Shown here: positions 49,226 through 62,039 of the stretch, piece after piece
Layout of the letters: every line of letters begins with the position of its first letter
Numbering within the stretch: the first letter of the stretch is position 1
DNA from: Schistocerca nitens
Lineage: Eukaryota; Arthropoda; Insecta; Orthoptera; Acrididae
Length of the DNA: 64,000 nt
Assembly (NCBI RefSeq): GCF_023898315.1
Contig: NC_064621.1
Location: 120,476,561 to 120,540,560, forward strand
Direction of reading: 5' to 3'
Program-made: the position numbers and the translations under genes
The notes under the pieces: model-generated
Told to the model about the DNA's origin: nothing
Databases searched by the model: none
What the model saw: only the letters and a program-made list of their open reading frames with translations

Positions 49226-50409
49226 GATAACTACCTTGGGGAACGCCAGAAATCACTTCTGTTTTATTCGATGACTTTCCGTCAATTACTACGAACTGTG
49301 ACCTCTCTGACAGGAAATCACAAATCCAGTCACATAACTGAGACGATATTCCATATGCACGCAATTTCACTACGAGTCGCTTGTGTGGTACAGTGTCAAA
49401 ACCCTTCCGGAAATCCAGAAATACGGAATCGATCTGAAATCCCTTGTCAATAGAACTAAACACTTCATGTGAATAAAGAGCTAGTTGTGTTTCACGGGAA
49501 CGATGCCTTCTAAACCCATGTTGAATGTGTGTCAGTTGACCGTTTTCTCCGAGGTAATTCATAATGTTCGAACACAATATATGTTCCAGAATCCCGATGC
49601 ATATCGACGTTAACGATATGGACCTGTAATTTAGTGGGTTACTTCCTTTCTCGAATAATAGTGTGACCTGTGCAACTTTCCAGTCTTTGGGTACGGATAT
49701 TTCGGCGAGCAAACGGTTGTATATGATTGTTAAGTATGGGGCTACAGCATCAGCATACTCCGAAAGGAAAGTAATTGGTATACAGTCTGGACCAGAAGAC
49801 TTGCTTTTATTAACTGATTTAAGTTGCTTCACTACTCCGAAGATATTTACTTCTACATTACTCAATTAGACAGCTGTTCTCGATTCGAGTTCTGGAATAT
49901 TTACTTTGTCTTCTTTTGTGAAGGCATTTCGGAAGGCAGTGCTTAGTAACTCTGCTTTGGCAGCACTGTCTTCTGTAGTATCTCCATTGCTATTGGGCAG
50001 AGAAGGCATTGAGTGTTTCTTGACGATAACATACTTCACATAGACCAGAATCTCTTTGGATTTTCTGCCAGGTTTCGAGACAAAGTTTCGTTGTGGAAAC
50101 TGTTATAGGCATCTCGCATTGAAGTTCATGCTAAATTTCGTGCTTCCGTAAAAGATCACCAATCTTGGGGATTTTGGGTCTGTTTCAATTTGGCATGTTT
50201 GTTTCTTAGTTTCTGCAACGGTGTTCTAACCCGTTTTGTGTACCAAGGGGGATCAGCTCCGTCGTTTGTTAATTTATTTGGCATAAATCTCTCAATTCCT
50301 GCCGATACTGTTTCTTTGAATCTAAGCCACATCTGGTCTACACTTATTTTATTAATTTGAAATGAGTGGAGATTGTCTCTTAGGAAGGCTTCAAGTGAAT
50401 ATATATTTT

Positions 50410-51050
50410 TAGCTTATTTTTCGAGGATTCGGGGATTGCAGTGTTCAATCTCTCTACGACACCTGTGTTCACTAATCCCTGAATCGGGTTTGATGCTCGT
50501 TGTTAACTCAGGATTCTTTGTTGCTAAGAGGTCAAGTGTGTTTCCGCGACCGATTACTCTTCGCGTGAGCTCATGACCTAACTGCTCGAAACAATTTTCA
50601 GAGAATCCGTTAGGCATAATTTCGGATGATATTTTATGCGTACCTCCGGAATTAAACATGTATTTAGGCCAAAATATTGAGGGTAAATTAAAGTCACCAC
50701 CAACTATTATCGTATAGGTCGGGTATGTGTTTAATATCAAACTCAAGTTTTCTTTGAACCATCCAGCAACTGTATCATCTGAATTGGGAGGTCGGTAAAA
50801 CGATCAAATTATTATTTTATTCTGGTTGCCACCAGTGACCTCTGCACATACCAAATCACAGGAAGTTTCTACTTCAGTTTGGCGACAAGATAAACTTCTT
50901 CTGACAGCAACAAACACGTCACCGCCAACCGCGTTTAGCCTACCCTTTCGGAACACCGTTAGGTTCTTCGCAAAAATTTCGGCTGAGCTTATATCCGGCT
51001 TTAGCCAGCTTTCAGTGCCTGTAACAATTTGAGCATCAGTGCTTTCTATT
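50410..51050 (-). pseudogene. CR1-like apurinic-type endonuclease domain
   Basis: Minus-strand frames give TESWLKPDISSAEIFAKN (about 51,015-50,960), AVGGDVFVAV, FYRPPNSDD, then from 50,746 IIVGGDFNLPSIFWPKYMFN, NTLDLLATKNPEL and GISEHR in place of the usual SDH His block. One stop lies near 50,810. It would nick target DNA to start reverse transcription. A near-twin in unit C lies at 36,700-37,220. Confidence 0.82.
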
Positions 51051-51198
51051 AGTGCTTAGAGCTCTGGTACTCTCAAAAACACAGCTACGACAATTAACAA
51101 GCGATATACCAATGGTTCCTGTGTCTACGTTCTTCCTGTGTTCAGCCTTCACCCTTTGTGCCTGAAGCCCTACTTGTGTTTTCCCGAGACCATCTAAC

Positions 51199-51840
51199 CT
51201 AAAAACCGACCAGTCCACGCCACACAGCCCCCGCTACCCGTGTAGCCGCCTCCTGCGTATAGTGGACACCTGACCTATTCAGCGGAACACGAAACCCAAC
51301 CACCCTTTGGCGCACGTTGATGAATCTGCAGCCCACACGGTCGCAGAACCGTCTGAGCTTCTGATTCAGACCCTCCACTCGGCTCTGTACCACAGGTCCG
51401 CAATCGGTCCTATCGACTATACGGCAAATGTTCCGCTGTACTTTCATCTTGTCAGCAAGACTGGCAGCCTTTGCCATTTCTGTTAGCCGCTCGAAACCAG
51501 AGAGAATCTCATCTGATCCAAAGTGACACACATCATTGTTACCGACGTGAGCAACAACCTGCAGTTGGCTGCACCCTGTGCTCTTCATAGCATCCGGGAG
51601 AACCCTTTCCACATCTGGAATGACTTCACCCGGAATGCACACGGAGTGCACATTCGTTTTTTTACCCTTCTTGTCAGCCAAGACCCTAAGGGCCCCCATT
51701 ATGCGCCTAACATTGAAGCTCCCAACTACCAATAATCCCACCCTCTGCGATTGCCCGGATCTTGCAGGCTGAGTGGCTTCCTCTGAAACAGGACAGGCGA
51801 CAGCATCTGGCTCACTGAAAATGTCAGCCGCAGAGATCAC
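51199..51840 (-). CDS. CR1-like ORF1 with SGNH/GDSL-type hydrolase domain (open copy)
   Basis: This open stretch of 213 codons covers the hydrolase domain: nucleophile block LLVVGSFNVRR, third block VVAHVGNNDVCHFG (the family's GxND signature) and the His block SGVHYTQEAATRVAGAVWRG. The usual Ser of block one is replaced (GSFN; GSSN in the unit C copy). The frame begins within the element without an obvious ATG, and in C the ORF extends further upstream, so this is probably the C-terminal two thirds of ORF1. It lies just upstream of the endonuclease, as expected for CR1-type LINEs. Confidence 0.75.
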   Translation of the reverse strand: MISAADIFSEPDAVACPVSEEATQPARSGQSQRVGLLVVGSFNVRRIMGALRVLADKKGKKTNVHSVCIPGEVIPDVERVLPDAMKSTGCSQLQVVAHVGNNDVCHFGSDEILSGFERLTEMAKAASLADKMKVQRNICRIVDRTDCGPVVQSRVEGLNQKLRRFCDRVGCRFINVRQRVVGFRVPLNRSGVHYTQEAATRVAGAVWRGLVGF

Positions 51841-52010
51841 CTGGAACCTGTTTGTCAGACAAACCGGGGAGGCCTTACGTGCTGCCGCCTGGGAAGTCTT
51901 TCGCCGCCTGCTTCACCCGGGGCGACCTTCCACTCTACCACAGGTGAAGGGTCAACTTCAGTGCGAGCAGTAACTGGGATGATCACCGGTGAGGACCGAT
52001 CTGCATTATG

Positions 52011-53470
52011 GAGAAGTTCCAGGAAGCCTTTCGCAGCTTGGTACAATACTCTGTATGCAATCTTTCAGGGTGTTAAGTAGGCCTTCATTTGTATTCATAC
52101 TTAACTTGCTTTGTTCAAACACACATGTTATGAGCCATGTCTGAGGTATAGTATTTAATTCTCCTCCGTTTACCAGCACAGTCGGAGGTGATGGCTACAT
52201 CACACGACCGCTTCTTCAAAGGCGTTCTTATCTGCCGCTATGTTAAGAATTTTTCTTTGTACAGTTTCTCACATATTGTGGCATTTTCTACCACATGGTC
52301 ACCAGGCGGATTGTGTAATCCTTCATTTGTTATTCCTATTGGATTGAGTATTAGTGATAGGTATTTAGTTAAAAGGTGTATCATTTATCTTCCTTCCCAA
52401 GTCACTTTTAAAATTAATGCTAAATTTCTACTGTACACATGATTTGTTATTAAGTCTAGAGTCGGCGTTTAATTCGTACACGTAGTTCACTGTTAACTCT
52501 CACTTCAACAGGACTATTAGTTCATGTGTAGCAAAAGTGCAATCAGCAGACGCTGTCCGAAATAGCAGTCAGCAGATGATCGTTGAAATCTTTGCATACA
52601 TCTCAGAAAGTAAGTAGTGTTGCTGAGATTATGAGACAACTTGTTTTCGAGATTATATCTGACATAATGATTATATTTTATGTTCTTTGGCACACATCTC
52701 TTGACTATCAGATTGAGGCTCACATCCTCATTGGTCTTGGTCTACATCCATGTCATATGTAGTATACTTTCGTTGAACAACGCTATAAAACTTTGAGAAG
52801 TAGCTCTGGCCTTAAATTCTTTCCATTATTCCTTCATGTCTCCCCTCGTTCCAATTGCAAAATTAGATTATTTTGTACTGGATATTTTTTAAAAACGTTC
52901 TCAAATAGCTTTATCAGTTACTCCTTGAATAATGATTGTCTAGACAAAGGCCACATTTTCAGGTCATTTTTTTGAAGTCACATATCCTTATGTATTGAGC
53001 TAAGTTAGGAAAAAGATTAAGAGTCATACAACCGTCAAATGAGAAAATCAAATTCTCATTCCGCCTCTATATTGGACAAGCAACAGCTTGCTGGAGTCAT
53101 GTCTGTAGTTGTGGAAATGTTATAACAATTAAAAATCATAATATGTGCAATTACTACAAGGACTTCTTTTCTTGTGTCTTCACAACCACTAACTCAATAT
53201 GATTCTGGGATATGCACCCTAGTGCTCTATACTGTAGATTATGACTCCATAAGAAGAAATCCATACTGCCATTCACATCACTGTGCAACATACACAGATA
53301 ATAATATGATACTGGTAGTATAGTATCGGGCTGCATATCTCGTTTACACCCGAAAACTGGAACACTTATAAGATTTTGGAACTTTTGCAACTTTTTTCCA
53401 TATTTAGTTATTACCTGTGCGTGCACTTAATCTTAAATTTATAGGACATCGAGTAATATACACATATGTT
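52011..53470 (+). repeat. Unit D: right part of the 3' flank of gene D
   Basis: It matches 38,206-39,640 (C) and 20,610-22,015 (E), with more differences than between B and C. No coding signal is seen. Confidence 0.75.
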
Positions 53471-53491
53471 TGCCACAAAGTACAGTGGTGC

Positions 53492-53497
53492 TTTATT
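53492..53497 (-). terminator. Polyadenylation signal of gene D
   Basis: AATAAA on minus, 86 bp past the stop codon, in the same context as genes B and C. Confidence 0.8.
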
Positions 53498-53582
53498 TTC
53501 TCCACATTAGTGCAGGGTACAGGACAGTGGGAGCAGCTCCAAGCTGCGCCTCTGCAGTGTGGTGCTCCCTCAGCAACAGCGA

Positions 53583-55487
53583 CTACTTGCTGTGTGCAGC
53601 TCTGCGAGTGGCGCCTGACCTGGCATGGGGTCTGCTTCCAGCTCTCGACGCAATGTGTCGGCTGCCTGCACGTGCATGTTTCATGTGGCCAGCCCTGGCG
53701 TGAACACCTGCTCAACAATAAACAAAACATATGATGTTCCTCTGACACCTGCATACTCTCCTGTCTCATCAGAAAATATTAGTAGGCTTAACAAAAACTT
53801 CCATCTACAGTTGACACAGATACTAACCTTAAATTTTGTAAGTATATAACACACTGAAGAATTGGATCACACACAACTTGTTTTTATGACTGATTTCCTT
53901 TGGTGTAATTGCTGCTTCAAATATCAAGAGCACTGCTCAATGCTATAACTTTTGTTTGTAGCATATCCAGCTATACACAGTGTAGCTTTACGTGGATATT
54001 TTATACTATAGTGATCTGATATATACAGGGCGAGTTTCATTAATGTTTAAAACTCTCAAAGCGGATTATAAGACTCTGAGACAATAAATTTAATACAACA
54101 TATATGGAACCAAAAACGTCATCAAATATCCTAAATGTGGTTGACGAATTTTGCACATGTTACATGACCAGTTTATGTACCTCCCCACAGGTGCAGTGGT
54201 AGTGGTCAGTACTAAACACTGCTCTGCTAGCGTACTACTTTTTCCTAATGGTAGATAGATTCACCATAGTCTTGTAGTGCCACTACCATGAACACTACAG
54301 TATCACACTGTATAATGCAAGAATAAACGCAGAATAACCTTGTGGAGCAATGTGTAGAAGTGCCACTACAGTGTGGATAGGATATACTGATCTAGCTACT
54401 GCTCTTGCATTAAAGATTGTATCCCCTGGTACCATCACGTGTGCTACATTTGTCATCCACTTGGTTTGGTTATTTCCTGAAATTTGCGACCATATGTGTC
54501 TGATGTCAAATTACTTATCTCAGAGTCATCTACGTCACTTTTGGTTTTCTAAACGGTAATATGAATCACCCTGTATCTTTATAATCGCGATGAAACTCAG
54601 ACAGGTATAAGCTATGTACCTGTGATAACTTCAATTCCATCATTGCTAAACATACCTCCTTGTAGAGGTCGGTAGTATGCACACATCTTAAGCTGTAAGA
54701 CTTATGGCATTTTCATGCTAAAACTCAGTTTCTGTAGCTCGCTCTAAATGTCACTCCTGAAACATGTCAAAGCGCTTAAAAAACTGTGGTAAGAAGACAT
54801 CATAAAATCTCACTGACGGTCACTACGAATCTTCGAGACATATGATTAACGTTTAACCATATTTCTGTCAACTTTCAACTATTTTTCTAAACTTGTGTGT
54901 TGGCATAGACATATTGTTCTACCAGAAAGAGTAACTGCAGTAATTTTCTTTCTGATTTCAAACAAAGGTTAAATGACAGGCAAATAAATGATTAGCTCAG
55001 AAATGAACAGTGTGCGCTGCTCAAAACAAAACATGCATATTTAATGTATGCACTAATGGTATAATACTACAAACAAAGATCCTCGAACCACCTGTCTCGT
55101 CTATAGACGAATATCTCAAGTGTTTAAAGTATCAGAATAATATAGATTATCAACTAGGGACTTAAACCTACAAGAAAGTACACACAGACTCGCAGTCTAC
55201 ACCATAACCTGATGCCGTGAATGGTACGGCAATTAGGCCCATGCATTGCCTGCACGCCTCAGCTGTTGTTTACCTTTGGCTGCCCGCCTGCTCTCTCCAC
55301 TCAGACCCTCCTCATCACCGCTGTCGTCGGCGTCGGCGTCTGCTGAGCCGTCGGCGTCGTCGTCATCAGCGTCTCTGTTCTCGGCTGCTTCATCCACCGC
55401 TTCATCTTCATCGTCTGCAACAGCGAACGGCGTGCAGTACGCCACGAGTAACACTCCAGCGATCAGCAGGACAAGGGACGCCTTCAT
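53583..55487 (-). CDS. Unit D: secreted peptide precursor, acidic pro-region plus cationic repeat peptide (two exons)
   Basis: Exon 1 coding is 55487-55274 and encodes the same 72 N-terminal residues as gene B. The donor AAAG|GTAAAC is kept. The terminal exon is 53707-53583 after a gttgagcag acceptor. The protein is 112 residues. Against B the cationic part has Ala-to-Val at its first residue, one Arg missing as an exact codon deletion, and Ser-to-Thr; three more base changes are silent in this frame. The intron is longer (1,566 bp) because it keeps the block deleted in B and C. TATA box and poly(A) signal are present. Preservation of frame, charge and repeats in this more diverged copy is the best argument that the spliced frame is real. 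Confidence 0.72.
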
Positions 55488-55554
55488 GGCTGCAGTGTCT
55501 TCTACAACGTTGGATGCTTCAATACAAGTGCCATTAGTGAGCACACCGACCTCT

Positions 55555-55561
55555 TCTTATA
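55555..55561 (-). promoter_or_regulatory. TATA box of gene D
   Basis: TATAAGA on minus, 68 bp upstream of the ATG; the flanking gcgtgtcgga and ccgacct blocks are kept as in B and C. Confidence 0.7.
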
Positions 55562-55564
55562 CGG

Positions 55565-58430
55565 CGTGTCGGACTCTTATCTCCCTAATTGTGGCATTCA
55601 AGGACAGCTACTTAGTGTGTACTTCAAAAGCGCGATTGGCCATATCGTCGTCATAACTTACTGCCAGAAATGTCTTGGGGGACTTGGTATGCAACCTTGA
55701 TGGTTAAGGTGATTGTAAGCAATTGTAAGTAACTTGAATTATGAAATTGTCTCCTTCGTATGGTCAGGTGCATATAACAGCACTGACTTAGAATAACGAC
55801 TAATTTAAAAACGAATAAGACTTTCATCTACTGTTAATCTGTTCATTGTTCTCGTTGCCTTACGTAAAAATTGTCCAGATTTAGTTAAAAGTGTACAACG
55901 GTTTCCCGTCATATTCTGTTATCTTATGTTGAAAATCGTTACTTCTTTTTACCAATAATTAACAATAAACTTTGGATTTGTTTAACATGAAGCATAAATT
56001 TTCTTATGAAACCTATCCACTTCTTAAGAGTTTCTCCAAATTCTCCTTACTGTAGATTATTACAGGTAGGTAGACTGTGAACCCCAATATCGACGTTTGG
56101 TGCCAAGCAGCTACCTTCCACATTAGTGATTTTCTTTTATTTCTTTCATCGTTTCTCCCATGCACACAAAAATAGCAACAGTGAGAACCATTAGCCGGTT
56201 ATCACTTGCGTCATAGTCTTCCATTTTTCTTTCTTTATTAATCACGCTATTGGTATATGAACTGACCCAAATAGGATGGGATACATCACGTGTCTCCACT
56301 CCGATGTTTATCTGACTTTGAGGCGTCGTTCATCACATATTGGGTATTCATTATTAAACTTTGTTTCCATGCTGAACTAATGCTCATTATCAACATCAGT
56401 AAGACGTGTGATCCATACAGACACTGAGACTTTATTTTATACGCTGTGGCTCGGAAGCAACCAGACACCAAACGCATTTTTCACGAATCTCTTGAATGAA
56501 ATCCTGGCTGTGTCGGTCTCGAAGCTTTCGTCTTGCCAGACATGCTCTGTGTGTGACAGATCAGAAGGTCATTCGTAAATCTGTTCGTTCCTAAAGACAT
56601 CTGTGCCATTAACTGCAGTGTTTGATTAGCATATTGCAATTGGCAACCCAGTTATCAAGGGTATAACAGCAGAACTGCTTCTTATGAGCTTTCAGTAGGG
56701 TGTCTATGGACACGTTGCTGGCAATCTAACCGCCACAAATGGCAGTGAGACTTCTCGCTACGTATATTCGACTAGTCTTTCGTCTCTTTTATATACTCGT
56801 CTTGACGCCTTTTTAAAAGTGAGACATAAGGCTCGTATGCTCATTCTAAAAATAACTGATTGCTCATCTTAGACATTTAGCTGAAAGAACAATTCGTATA
56901 TTCCGACTGTACGTCTAGAATTCCTCATTTTCCTCATAAAATAAAGTAAGATTTTAATCTTTTCCGTCTTAACCTTCTACTTTGTTAGTTTACTAATTTA
57001 GTACTGGAATGTATTACATAGCTCGGCAGTTACAGGCAGTGTGTGATGCAAATCGATATTAACAATCAGACCTAGTTTGTCATTGAGTAATATGCTATAA
57101 ATGCCATTCCATGTAGCCTGAATCTTTCTTGGCTGCTTATAAATCAACTTCACGTTTAGGAAGTGTGAGGTGGGGTGGTTCTGGCCTTAGTGTGCATATG
57201 CTGAGAATGTAAAATTAAAGTATCTGTGATCAGAAAATGAAATGAAGCTCCCTATGCAATCATGCAAGTTTCCTTATAAAAGACAGTAAACAAGTTGCGT
57301 AAAGGATAACTACTTATTAACTTCTGAATTGAACAGGGGTAACCTCATCTTTAAATGTAAATAGTTATGTATGAAATACATTGGTCAACCACTTCACAAC
57401 AGCACAGGTGAGTTAAAGGTGGCGTCTTTCTGTTAAATGAAAATACAGCCTTATAAAATAAGCTGTTTATATCCATTAACGAGCATTCAAGTGAGAAAAC
57501 TTTCAACAAGATAGAATACCGGAAAGTTGTAACGAAAAGTGATCTCGGAAATCAAACATTCTTCACAGATGCAAAAGGTATCCTGCAATTCGAAAAACTA
57601 ACTGCAGTAGTCAATTACCGTTACGACTAACTCTACAAAGTTAACATATACCACGCCCCGCAAACTACTCCACGAGAAAGCATTGCTACCCGAATCTCAG
57701 CAGATAAACGCCCATCACTCAATTCCGTGCGCGCTGGCTGTGGCCGGAGATCCGTAGTGTACTGGTCCCTTTTATCATGTGCAGCCCGTGCGGATGACAG
57801 CAAGACCGTCGTTCATGGAGGCATGAGGCAGAGTGTCTAAAACTGCAGCTCTAACTTCTCTCTCAGGTTTTGGAGAAGTTCCAAGACATCCAGCATCGAC
57901 AGTAATGATTGCGAGCGCTGTACAATCTCTAGATACTTTTTGCCGCTATAGCGACCACCTCTCCAATGAAATTTCAAGATTTCTGCAGAGCACAAGCAAG
58001 AGTGAAACTTTTTGCTTATTTTGTAGGGGAATGGGGCATGAAAAGAAGGTAATTGTCTAGCAGGTCAATTTCCATAACACCCACTGAGACCAGATTCTAG
58101 CGATTCCCACAGAAAACTTCCAACCACCACCCTTTTAACTGAAGGAGACATTCCCTCAAGTAATCATCGCACCTTGGTAAGAGCGCATTCTAACAGCCCA
58201 GTGTATTATCTCCCATCATATGCCAGCCTCGAGTCGGAGGAACCAGCGAGCGTGGTGGATGCACTGACCCTGAAGACCACTTAAAGTTACACATTTATGG
58301 CGGTGGCAATGGTTAAACGATTGGGTCCATCTGCCATTTCTCTTTATTAGGCTGCCGTGCAGAATACATGGAAACATACAGCTTCTCACAGGCCGAAATG
58401 AACAGTTGTTTCAATTCCTAACTTGACCAC
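55565..58430 (-). repeat. Upstream region of gene D
   Basis: It matches the upstream regions of B and C, including the Tc1 fossil near 56,540, and continues through 58,060-58,430 (as 43,851-44,195) to the PLE. No gene is recognised. Confidence 0.7.
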
Positions 58431-61400
58431 AGACAATATGCGGAATTACTTGTGCATAATGTCAAAAACATTGGAAAGGTTACCAAAGGACTTTGTGTTC
58501 TTAAGGTCTTTCACTTCTTTGTAGGGGGTCTTCTGATTAATATATATCTCTACTTCTATAACAACACCTTTTTTCAGTTTTTACAAGGTTTTTCATGTTT
58601 TCTTCAGTGTGCCCTATTGTAAGTTCATGTGTTTTAAAGTAGTCACTCAAAGCAGCTTTATGACTGGGATTACAGCGTTCTTTGAATCATATCGTAAGCT
58701 TCCTTCTTGTTTGTCTACATATTCTTCATCATATAGACCACAGATCAATTTTGACACCTCTAATTTATCATATACATCTTCGTACCTCATTATTTATTTG
58801 AAAAACCACTTTAGCAGTTCCACTTCAGAAACCTGTTTTATTCTATCAGGGATCTTTGCCTAAATATGGCATCATTACAAACCTAGGGTTACCTTTATTT
58901 CTTATTTTCTGTAGCCTTATCACTTGTTGTCTGTACTTCTCCTTTAATCAAATCTGTGTCTCGTAAACCTTTTCTCCTGACATAGTCAGACCCATTGTCA
59001 ACAACTACATAATGTAAAATATTATTCTCACTGTCTATACTTTCTAAAGATACGGGTAATCAACTGAACATGTCATCATGGCATGAAAAGTGCACACTTA
59101 AAAACATATGGGATGAAATGAAGACACGTGTATATGGCATCTGTGGTTGTTAGTTTTCTAAATATGTTGTAAGTATGCCATTCATTAAGTTTGGATATCT
59201 TCAAAAAGAAGATAGCTTATAGAATTATTTTCTTCTAACTTCATAACACAGTTAATATTAGGAAGTAGCTCATTTACGTTACTGTGTAGGTGTTCAATCT
59301 ATGTTGTACTGCAACTGAAAGGTATGAGCATGTCATCAAGGCAGCTTTTATAGTTGTTAACTGTAAAAATTAATTTTCTAAAACATCCATGAAAATGTTT
59401 GCTAGTGTCCCTGCTGGGCGATTACTAATGCCTAACCCATTTCGCTATCTGCCGAAGGTCAAACTGAATACAAAATACTTTTGAGACAAAACTAGCCTGA
59501 ATTGATCACATGCCAATACAATTTGCTAGTTACTCATTTTCTTGTATGTCAGTCGATTATTTTTGATGACGTAAATTATTTCTTCAACTGGTCCATTTGC
59601 ATATGGATTGCTAAGCTCTAACGGTATGAATTTAGCTGCTGTGGTTGTAACCTCTAAGCTGAACTGCATCAGTTCTGTTGTATTTTTTAACATGTGACTA
59701 TTTTGGAATCTGTAGTTTTCAGTAGTAAACTCTAAGTTTATTAGCACTTGAGTTCATAGGTATACACATTTTCTTTTGAATGCCAGTAAAAATGGAATAG
59801 GAGTTATTACCTTCCCCTTAATTTCGTCTCTGTATTTACCAGTGGGAGCTTTAGTAATCTTAAATATCTGATCATCTTCTAGAAAGTATTTTAGTTATAT
59901 ATGCACTTTAGTAATGATAACAAGTGAACTGCCTCTGTGTGCTTTGAAATTTAATGTCTGTACTACATTTAATTGGTTATTGTCTGTACCAATAATTCCT
60001 AGGTCACTTTTGGAAAACCTTTGCCTTTCCTTGGTCTTTCATGATCTAGCTATTTTACATACTATCCTATTTTTAGCTCAATTCTTGAATCTGTCATTCA
60101 GCCAATTGTCAGATTAGAATGAACTACCATTTCTTATGTATTTTTCTCATTAAGTCCAGGTGCAACATTAAATTTTAAGCATTTGCTAAGCATATTCATA
60201 CTCGACAAGTACACAATGCAGTCATAAAACGTAGGACTAGGGTCAATAAATGTGTCCAGAGTATTATGTAAGTCAACCAGTATGTTAATTTTCTTACCAT
60301 GCCTGTCTTTGATTACTTGCTATTCATTGTCAATAAATTTATGTACAACATCAATACATATTTATGTACCAACACATCCTTCTAAATTCTCCATTCTATA
60401 GAGGATGGTTTCCATATCTATGTATTGCTTTTAATTCAACCTTAAGCCATTTCTCTTTACAATATATCTTGATGGGCTCACACACATCACTCCTAACCTT
60501 GATATTCATGTAGAAAAAGCTGGAATCGCTTTCAACGAAACACACTTCCTTACAAATCCCTTTGGTTTTACACACGTAAATAACTTTAATTTGGTTCTTT
60601 GGTACATCTTGACCACAAATTTTCCTTTACTCGGCAACACAGGAAACGTTTTATGGATGTGGAGCTATACAAGTGTAATGAATGTTAAGAACTGCATTAT
60701 GCAATACCCAGTCTTAACGATATATTTTATAACAGACAATCGATTTTGGTCTAGGATCAGACCATCATCAGGTCTACAGCACCAAAGAAAAACAGAATCA
60801 CATATAACAAAGTGTGTAACATGAAAGCACACAGCTGTTATGTGAGACAACAGTAAATACATTACAGATTATAGCACTGTAACAAAGAACATAAAGACGC
60901 ATCTTTGATCCACATCTGCGTAATTGTAATATCAGATACTGGATGTACACTGTTCCAACTGTGCTATTAGTCCATCTATCCTTATAGCCGTTAACTGTGT
61001 GAGAGACGCATGGATCCAACAGAATAGGTCAAAATCAAAGATATATCTGGAAGAAATACACCCCACTGACGTTAAGATCATACATAACAACAAACTCAAG
61101 GGGGATCCATCATATTACAACATCAACATTTTAATAACAGATCACTCAAAATATATCCATTATATTACAACACTAATAGTTCACTTGCCATCTGCATTTT
61201 ATGGTTACTATACAATGTTAGTAGAAACACAGGCTGACACACCTCAGTTTAGCCAACACTGAAAGTAAATCCTTTTTATATATGCAAAGACCTGATACAT
61301 GGTTTAATAGTCATTATAAGTGCTTAACATCAGTAAATGTAACCATTACTCTAGTACTATGTTTAATACGTCACTTATCTAGAGTTATAATGAAAGCCCT

Positions 61401-62000
61401 TCAATGTTCAGCAGTGCCATGTGTATACAGGGTAGTTACAGATCATCACATTGTTTAACAATTGACCTATGGAGTATCAAAGTATGTCACCAGCCCAAGT
61501 CATAGTAATATTCGCTTAATAGTTCTCAGCTGGAATTCTTGCCTAGTTATTGTCTTAATTTATCAAGCTATGTGATAGCACAATGTATGACATGTTCACA
61601 TATACTTTAACAGAGAAACAGCATGGTTATGGATCCAACATCATTAACTATACTTTTAAGGTCATTTATTTGGTTACTATTGCATCACAGATGTTACTAA
61701 ATAATGGTATGTTAATCTGAATAAAGGTGCTATGAATGTGAAAAAAGGACTGGTATGTTAATCTGATTTGTCAGGCACCTATTAGGAATAAGATTCTACT
61801 ATTCTTGAAAATTAGGTAATTATCAGAACTGGTCACCAATTTCCACTAAATATTTGAGTTTACTCCACAAGATCACAAAATATAATGCAGCATTGAAGCA
61901 TTGACAGGATCGTCCAGAAAGATAGTTCGTTACACAAAATTGTGTATACAACGCCATAATACACATGTAATTCCACATATTGGCTATGGTCACTTTAGGA
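58431..62000 (-). mobile_element. Penelope-like element on minus, with terminal repeats and internal deletion
   Basis: In minus sense, 61,960-61,860 matches the 3' end of the plus PLE at 18,430-18,510, suggesting a pLTR. The 5' region follows, and the N-terminal coding block lies about 60,400-60,170. Next come KAPTGKYRDEIKG (about 59,855-59,815) and motif A, LELSNPYANGPVEEIIYVIK, in the frame 59,747-59,526. The fingers block is deleted. GIY-YIG sequence (CGLYDEEYVD) lies near 58,740-58,700. Frameshifts and stops are frequent. Confidence 0.78.
59526..59747 (-). pseudogene. Penelope-like RT fragment (motif A region)
   Basis: The 73-codon stretch SHMLKNTTELMQF to KNNRLTYKK matches 16,913-17,080 of the plus PLE. 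Motif A has LELSNPYAN where functional PLEs have a D-x-S/F-N-L/P form, so the first catalytic Asp is replaced by Glu in both copies. Confidence 0.75.
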
Positions 62001-62039
62001 ATTGAAAAACCTGTTCATTTCAGAAAGTGAGAAGTTGTA

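Larger units (their letters stand above)
47379..49865 (-). pseudogene. CR1-like reverse transcriptase split by a Tc1 element
   Basis: The 5' part (49,865-49,226) carries SGPDCIPITFLSEYA, NYRSISLTSICIGILEHILC, motif A as SVFLDFRKGFDTVPHKRL and motif B as VISGVPQGS. Here the Tc1 enters at a TA. The reading resumes on its far side with motif C, FADDAVVYR (about 47,759-47,733), then NSTKYLGITITNNLNWKEH and the thumb. All catalytic residues are present, so before the Tc1 insertion this RT was close to intact. RT in such LINEs copies the element's RNA at the nicked target. Confidence 0.9.
46932..52010 (-). mobile_element. Nearly complete CR1-like LINE with a nested Tc1 insertion
   Basis: Read on minus: 5' end about 52,010, ORF1 with SGNH hydrolase (51,840-51,199), endonuclease (about 51,020-50,410), linker (50,230-49,870), RT (49,865-49,226 and, past the Tc1, 47,799-47,379), then the 3' untranslated end to about 46,932. 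Without the 1,422-bp Tc1 and its TA it is about 3.65 kb. The uninterrupted flank in unit E (near 20,607) is the empty site. A few stops are present. Confidence 0.9.

Noticed and set aside
54350-54559. 69-codon frame conserved between 54,350-54,559 and 22,755-22,546
   Set aside because: Lies in the intron, antisense-neutral, absent from B and C, and the differences between copies are nearly all replacements.
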